Origin: Omnitrophica WOR_2 bacterium RIFCSPLOWO2_12_FULL_51_24 | Lineage (GTDB): Bacteria; Omnitrophota; Gorgyraeia; Pluralincolimonadales; Pluralincolimonadaceae | Length of the DNA stretch: 23,145 nucleotides | Direction: 5' to 3' | Assembly: GCA_001805885.1 (NCBI GenBank) | Contig: MHHC01000026.1 | Span: 1-23,145 of the forward strand | Shown: in pieces, positions 22,405 to 23,145 of the stretch | How positions within the stretch are numbered: the first letter of the stretch is position 1 | Layout of the letters: each line of letters begins with the position of its first letter | The notes under the pieces: generated by a model | What the model was told of the DNA's origin: nothing | What the model saw: the letters and a program-made list of their open reading frames with translations, nothing else | The model's database searches: none | Made by a program: the position numbers and the translations under genes

Positions 22405-22938
22405 ATGCTGGGCAAGGGAAAGAAAGCGGAGGAGAAGATATTGGATGTCGATGCCAGCATGCAGGGAACGATGTCTTTCAATGACCCGGTGAACCTGCAG
22501 ATAAACGGGAGATTTGAAGGCACCCTTAACACGAAGGGGACGCTTATGATCGGTGAGAAGGCGTTCGTGAACGCGAACATCGTCGGCGACGAGATAACCA
22601 TTGCCGGAAGAGTGACGGGCGAAGTGGTCGCGAAGAGGTCCCTGAAACTGATCTCGCCGGCTCGCGTCGACGGCAACATAAGGACGCCGCTGCTTGAGAT
22701 AGGCAGGGGGGCCGTCCTGAACGGGAATTGCCAGATGGTCGTAAGCGGCAAGGCTTCATCGCAGGGCGGGGCGCAACTGATGGAAGTCGAAGAGGTCGCC
22801 AGGTATCTTGAGGTCGATTCATCTGTAGTCAAGGATTGGGCGGTCAGCGGAAAACTGCCTGCCATAAGGGAAGGCGATAAATTACATTTCGACAAAGTCA
22901 AGATAGATGAATGGATCGCATCGGAACGGATTAAGTAG
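22405..22938 (+). CDS. Bactofilin fused to a C-terminal helix-turn-helix (excisionase/MerR-like) domain
   Basis: 177 residues. Positions about 15-112 form a bactofilin beta-helix: hydrophobic/glycine repeats such as LQINGRFEGTLNTKGTLMIG, EITIAGRVTGEVVAKRSLKL and ARVDGNIRTPLLEIGRGA. Bactofilins polymerise into cytoskeletal filaments at the membrane. After a short linker (SSQGG), residues about 126-174 read LMEVEEVARYLEVDSSVVKDW and SGKLPAIREGDKLHFDKVKIDEW. This is the pattern of small winged-helix DNA-binding HTH_17/excisionase domains. The ATG at 22405 follows AAAGGGGGTG (22388-22397). The next gene carries a second such domain. Whether the domain binds DNA or has become a protein-interaction module cannot be told from sequence. 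Confidence 0.85.
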   Translation: MLGKGKKAEEKILDVDASMQGTMSFNDPVNLQINGRFEGTLNTKGTLMIGEKAFVNANIVGDEITIAGRVTGEVVAKRSLKLISPARVDGNIRTPLLEIGRGAVLNGNCQMVVSGKASSQGGAQLMEVEEVARYLEVDSSVVKDWAVSGKLPAIREGDKLHFDKVKIDEWIASERIK

Positions 22939-23145
22939 GGCGTTAGATACCCAGGGCGAAAAAGAGAAACTGATAAGCCTCCATGACGCCGCGGATATCC
23001 TCGAATTGAGCGAGGAGGAACTGAGGCGCTTTGTCGCGGAAGGCAAGATCCCAGCTTATAGGATCGGGGGCGAATATTTGAGGTTCAGGAAAAGCCAGGT
23101 CGAGGCCTTGCGCAGCCGGATACGCATATTGAAGCACCAATCGGT
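22907..23145 (+). CDS. Helix-turn-helix domain protein, 5' part (runs off the window)
   Basis: An open frame continues past the window end with no stop. It reads EKLISLHDAADILELSEEEL followed by RRFVAEGKIPAYRIGGEYLR and FRKSQVEALRSRIR, a HTH_17/excisionase-like domain similar in pattern to the C-terminus of the bactofilin just upstream. The likely start is ATG 22907, inside the last 32 bases of the bactofilin gene; no other conventional start lies before the domain. The preceding MNGSHRNGLSRALDTQGE has no recognised similarity. What follows the domain is outside the window, so the full function cannot be stated. Confidence 0.65.
   Translation, partial: MNGSHRNGLSRALDTQGEKEKLISLHDAADILELSEEELRRFVAEGKIPAYRIGGEYLRFRKSQVEALRSRIRILKHQS

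Overview
The window is a dense stretch of bacterial chromosome in which every recognisable gene lies on the + strand. It holds 21 complete genes and two cut by the window edges. Nothing marks it as phage, plasmid or a classical island. The cell suggested is a didermic (outer-membrane) bacterium: there is a SurA-type periplasmic chaperone with a second, lipoprotein parvulin, a CtpA-type S41 protease, a divergent polysaccharide deacetylase and a bactofilin. It makes Gln-tRNA and/or Asn-tRNA by the GatCAB amidotransferase route. Balanced base composition, very short intergenic gaps, ATGA/TTGA overlaps, trimmed versions of house-keeping proteins and dispersed palindromic repeats fit an uncultivated lineage, possibly Candidatus Omnitrophota (PVC group). 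That placement is inference from gene content, not a computed result.

Layout. (1) 1-4022: ribosomal L21 end, rpmA (L27), obg, proB, proA and nadD, a widespread bacterial gene order. (2) 4035-6001: corA and a CNNM/CBS transporter, both tied to Mg2+, followed by a promoter, a 46-aa zinc ribbon and rsfS. rsfS usually follows nadD directly. A hairpin closes this block at 6593-6622. (3) 6637-8301: argS. (4) 8302-8788: gene-free, holding a complex repeat (copy 1). (5) 8789-14419: a strongly shortened mfd, a PpiC lipoprotein, surA, pdxA and rsmA. surA-pdxA-rsmA is the same order as in E. coli. (6) 14420-14964: gene-free, holding repeat copy 2 and a promoter. (7) 14965-20574: gatC-gatA-gatB, the S41 protease and the deacetylase, nearly all touching or overlapping. 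(8) 20580-23145: tsaD, an MgtC-like protein, a bactofilin fused to a helix-turn-helix domain, and the start of a second helix-turn-helix gene.

The genes are mainly translation and its quality control (L21, L27, Obg, RsfS, RsmA, ArgRS, GatCAB, TsaD), plus proline, NAD and pyridoxal-phosphate synthesis, Mg2+ transport, transcription-coupled repair and envelope maintenance.

The most unusual content is a set of palindromic elements. Two intergenic copies of about 430 bp share a long stem and a 3' block but have swapped hairpin tips and interiors. Short palindromes sit in frame inside pdxA (two) and tsaD (three in a row, adding about 29 residues), and some resemble parts of the intergenic repeat. 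Second is the compact Mfd, in which a UvrA-binding domain is joined almost directly to the RNA-polymerase-interaction domain and domains 1a, 1b, 3 and 7 are absent. Other points are an apparent AUA start for rsfS, mutually exclusive hairpins before rpmA, and the bactofilin-HTH fusion.
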